Positions 6,729 through 8,566 of a DNA stretch of 8,566 bases are shown piece after piece. The notes under the pieces are model-generated. The model ran no database searches and was not told the DNA's origin. It saw nothing but the letters and a program-made list of their open reading frames with translations. The DNA lies in the NCBI GenBank assembly GCA_007127495.1, contig SKZG01000490.1, positions 1-8,566 on the forward strand. Direction: 5' to 3'. A program made the translations under genes and the position numbers. Source of the stretch: Planctomycetales bacterium. GTDB lineage: Bacteria > Planctomycetota > Planctomycetia > Pirellulales > Thermoguttaceae. Each line of letters starts with the position of its first letter. Position 1 is the stretch's first letter.

Positions 6729-6768
6729 GGGCGGTAGCCCGTCCAAGCGAGGACGGACAAGAATGTCC
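6729..6768. repeat. Three abutting short hairpins
   Basis: Three perfect inverted repeats sit end to end: GGGC (6729-6732)/GCCC (6737-6740), CGTCC (6740-6744)/GGACG (6751-6755) and GGAC (6755-6758)/GTCC (6765-6768). Each neighbouring pair shares one base (6740 and 6755). Loops are 4, 6 and 6 bases. The block lies 221 bp upstream of the last gene. Confidence 0.5.
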
Positions 6769-6866
6769 ATCCTACAAAAGTGCAAAAATGGCACGCGGCA
6801 GGTATAGCTCTTGCGCCAGCATTGGCGTGGGGCTGTCGGCCGGCAGGCGGGAGTCAGGGCGTGGCG

Positions 6867-6885
6867 GCGCGAACGGGCTTCGCGC
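6867..6885 (+). other. Perfect 7-bp hairpin upstream of the WxxGxW gene
   Basis: GCGCGAA (6867-6873) and TTCGCGC (6879-6885) pair fully around a five-base CGGGC loop. It lies 104 bases before the ATG at 6990. With no T run after it, it is not a clear terminator. It may be another repeat fossil or a regulatory structure. Confidence 0.35.
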
Positions 6886-6930
6886 GACCATTGAGCCAAC
6901 GTCTGCCTGTGCGGCGATGGAATCGTTGCG

Positions 6931-6951
6931 TTCCCGGCGCGGTGTCGGGAA
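6931..6951. promoter_or_regulatory. Dyad TTCCCG-9-CGGGAA upstream of the WxxGxW gene
   Basis: TTCCCG (6931-6936) and CGGGAA (6946-6951) are perfect inverted half-sites separated by nine bases, ending 38 bp before the start codon. Size and place suit a dimeric regulator's operator. No convincing promoter hexamers were found nearby, so this is tentative. Confidence 0.28.
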
Positions 6952-6989
6952 GCATTGGTGAGTTTCTTCGAAAGAGGAGGGTTCAGACC

Positions 6990-8566
6990 ATGTGTGCAAG
7001 CATTGTGCGGGAAAAGCCAACTCGCGTAGCGTCTCTGGTTGCAGCAGTGGCGCTGCTGCTGTTGATCGGAGGGTTTCGAGCCGAAGCCCAGGAGGCACCC
7101 GAAGCGGTGCCGGAAGTCGATGTTGCATGGGATACGGAAGACGGCGACGCGGAACATTTGCTCCGCGGCCCCATGCACGAAGCGTTCGCCGCACCGGTGC
7201 CTTTCGATCCGGAGCCGGGGATCATCATCCCGGACGAGCCGCCGGCCCCGATTGATGAGATGCCGTCCGACATCCGACCGGAAGCCGAGGCCGTCTGGCT
7301 AGAGGGCTACTGGGGGTGGGACCCCGAGCGGGAAGACTTCCTGTGGGTCTCGGGAGTTTATCGTGTACCGCCGACCGATCGGCGGTGGGTTCCGGGGCAT
7401 TGGCAAGAGGTCGAGGAAGGACATCAGTGGAACGCAGGATTCTGGGCTCCGCTCGATGAGGATGAGATCACCTACCTGCCCGAACCGCCGGAAACCATGG
7501 AACGAGGCCCGACCAGCCCGGCGCCCTCGGATGAGCACTTCTGGGCGAGCGGCCACTGGCACCACGACGGCCAGCAGTACGTGTGGCGGCCGGGCAACTG
7601 GGCCCGCGGCCACGAACGTTGGGTGTGGGTTCCGCCTCACTATGTATGGACACCCCGCGGATGTATCTTTGTCGCAGGCTACTGGGATTATCGGTTGGTC
7701 GACCGGGGGCTTTGTTTCGCCCCGGTCTATTGGCGACGTCCGGTGTACTTGCAGGCTGGGTTTCGCTACCGGCCGATTCGCGTGATCGACGTTGCACGGC
7801 TGCATCTGCACCTGTTCGTGCGTCCCAGCTACCACCATTATTACTACGGCGACTGGTATGGAGAGCCGCGTTACGGAATCCATACTCGGTCCGCCTTCCA
7901 CGGCCGCCTCGGGTACGATCCTCTGTGGACCTACTATAATTGGCACTTCAGGCAGCAAGGAGTGGACTACGCCTCCCGAATCCATGGTTGGCACCGTTAC
8001 TTCGGCCGCCACGAAAACCGCCGCCCACCGCGTACATGGCGGACTCTCCAACAATTCGCGACGGACCAGGCCGACTATGAACACCTCGACCAAGTGGTGC
8101 TCGGACATGACCTGCAAGAGTTTGCGGAGAGGCACGCTGGAAGGGTAACGCAGGTTGGTGAGCAGCAACGGCAGCAGTTCCTTGAGATAGCGCGGGCAAT
8201 GCGCGATTTCCGCGCGAGGCGGCGCGACGGCGAGCGCGACGAGCGCGAGGGGCGATTTCGTTTGCCTGAAACGCCCGACGTGGTCCGCCTCCGCGAGCGG
8301 ATGGCCGAACGCATCCGACCGGACCGACCCGCCAGGCCCGAGCGACCTGACAGGCCCGAGCGACCCGACAGGCCAGAACTGCCGGACCGACCAGAACGCC
8401 CCGACAGGCCGGAGCTGCCGGACCGACCTGAACGCCCCGAGAGGCCCGAGCGACCCGACAGGCCGGAACTGCCGGACCGACCCGAGAGGCCGGAACTGCC
8501 GGACCGACCCGAGAGGCCCGAGCGACCTGACAGGCCCGAGCTGCCGGACCGACCTGAACGCCCCGA
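6990..8566 (+). CDS. Secreted WxxGxW-repeat protein with [RL]P[ED] tail (3' end missing)
   Basis: The frame from the ATG at 6990 stays open for 525 codons to the right edge, so the gene is truncated. AGAGGAGG (6973-6980) lies 9 nt upstream, a strong ribosome binding site. Residues 1-33 are a signal peptide (basic start, hydrophobic 14-28, cleavage probably after AEA), so the product is exported. Residues 103-248 hold the family repeat WxxGxW: WLEGYW (103), WVPGHW (133), WNAGFW (147), WASGHW (185), WRPGNW (199), plus variants WVSGVY (119), WVPPHY (213) and FVAGYW (227). This is the YXWGXW/WXXGXW repeat family, of unknown function. An aromatic and His-rich section (about 270-340) and a charged, probably helical section (about 350-441) follow. 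From residue 443 the protein is an almost pure Arg-Pro-Glu/Asp array. Likely a cell-surface or periplasmic structural or binding protein; the role is not known. Confidence 0.9.
   Translation, partial: MCASIVREKPTRVASLVAAVALLLLIGGFRAEAQEAPEAVPEVDVAWDTEDGDAEHLLRGPMHEAFAAPVPFDPEPGIIIPDEPPAPIDEMPSDIRPEAEAVWLEGYWGWDPEREDFLWVSGVYRVPPTDRRWVPGHWQEVEEGHQWNAGFWAPLDEDEITYLPEPPETMERGPTSPAPSDEHFWASGHWHHDGQQYVWRPGNWARGHERWVWVPPHYVWTPRGCIFVAGYWDYRLVDRGLCFAPVYWRRPVYLQAGFRYRPIRVIDVARLHLHLFVRPSYHHYYYGDWYGEPRYGIHTRSAFHGRLGYDPLWTYYNWHFRQQGVDYASRIHGWHRYFGRHENRRPPRTWRTLQQFATDQADYEHLDQVVLGHDLQEFAERHAGRVTQVGEQQRQQFLEIARAMRDFRARRRDGERDEREGRFRLPETPDVVRLRERMAERIRPDRPARPERPDRPERPDRPELPDRPERPDRPELPDRPERPERPERPDRPELPDRPERPELPDRPERPERPDRPELPDRPERP
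8316..8566 (+). repeat. 9-bp in-frame minisatellite encoding [RL]P[ED]
   Basis: Twenty-eight consecutive 9-bp units reach the window edge and continue beyond it. Each encodes RPE, RPD or LPD (one RPA at unit 2). The five LPD units (8, 12, 18, 21, 26) are all CTG CCG GAC. Arg codons alternate among AGG, CGA and CGC in a position-dependent pattern. Units 17-19 (8460-8486) and 20-22 (8487-8513) are identical over 27 bp, and units 12-14 (from 8415) match units 26-28 (from 8541) over the 26 visible bases. Confidence 0.9.

Larger units (their letters stand above)
6330..6989. other. 660-bp non-coding stretch rich in short inverted repeats
   Basis: No frame here gives a convincing protein: the candidate reading frames are low-complexity, rich in Arg, Cys and His, and without recognisable domains. 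The stretch instead holds a series of compact inverted repeats at 6382-6415, 6631-6652, 6729-6768, 6867-6885 and 6931-6951, detailed separately. Parts read like short dispersed repeats I associate with planctomycete genomes, such as the GTAGGGTGG segment near 6366 and the GGACAAGAATGTCCATCC segment at 6755-6772. Antisense translation of the latter gives MDILVRP, a string often seen in spurious planctomycete gene calls; this is recollection, not a search result. No transposase remnant is seen. Confidence 0.6.

Noticed and set aside
6397..6807. 136-codon plus-strand ORF in the intergenic gap
   Set aside because: No ribosome binding site or domain is seen, and it is built from the inverted-repeat segments.
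6624..7178. 184-codon antisense ORF containing MDILVRP
   Set aside because: It overlaps the start of the WxxGxW gene, reads through the hairpin repeats, and has the composition of a GC-rich shadow frame.
7299..8168. 289-codon antisense ORF
   Set aside because: It lies opposite the well-supported WxxGxW coding sequence and has no recognisable motif.
8316..8566. CRISPR-like array
   Set aside because: Units are 9 bp with no spacers and encode an in-frame tripeptide, so this is a coding minisatellite.

Overview
The window looks like chromosomal DNA from a GC-rich planctomycete, most likely of the Pirellulales type. This is an inference from gene content: an exported Tat-signal Gfo/Idh/MocA oxidoreductase, a secreted ThuA-like protein, a DUF4105 lipoprotein, a WxxGxW-repeat protein, and short dispersed repeats of a kind I associate with planctomycete genomes. 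No rRNA, tRNA, CRISPR array, transposase, phage gene or recognisable defence system is visible. I do not see a clear new multigene system. The most unusual material is the repeat-rich 660-bp gap before the last gene and the doubly repetitive last gene itself.

Layout. A DUF4105 (Lnb N-terminal periplasmic domain) lipoprotein gene lies at 188-1132 (+). A Tat-exported Gfo/Idh/MocA oxidoreductase follows at 1346-2668 (+), convergent with a secreted ThuA-domain protein at 2712-3584 (-). Upstream of thuA on the same strand is a soluble GAF-PAS sensor histidine kinase of the NarL/HisKA_3 type at 3687-5414 (-). It is divergent from a YedK/HMCES-type SRAP gene at 5661-6329 (+). A non-coding stretch at 6330-6989 carries several short inverted repeats. 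From 6990 to the right edge runs an open, truncated gene for a secreted WxxGxW-repeat protein whose tail is a 28-unit [RL]P[ED] tripeptide array that continues past the window. The first 187 bases hold a promoter and perhaps the end of an upstream gene, but nothing that can be assigned.

How the genes relate. Gfo/Idh/MocA and ThuA families often occur near each other in planctomycete genomes and are linked to sugar and polysaccharide breakdown, so the convergent pair may work in the same cell-envelope process. The kinase has no response regulator in the window and is an orphan here. SRAP is a housekeeping repair protein for abasic sites in single-stranded DNA. Most genes appear to be separate transcription units: the hexamer TAGAAT occurs only four times in the window, on either strand, and each copy lies upstream of a gene in the correct orientation. 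A fifth gene has TATACT in the equivalent place.
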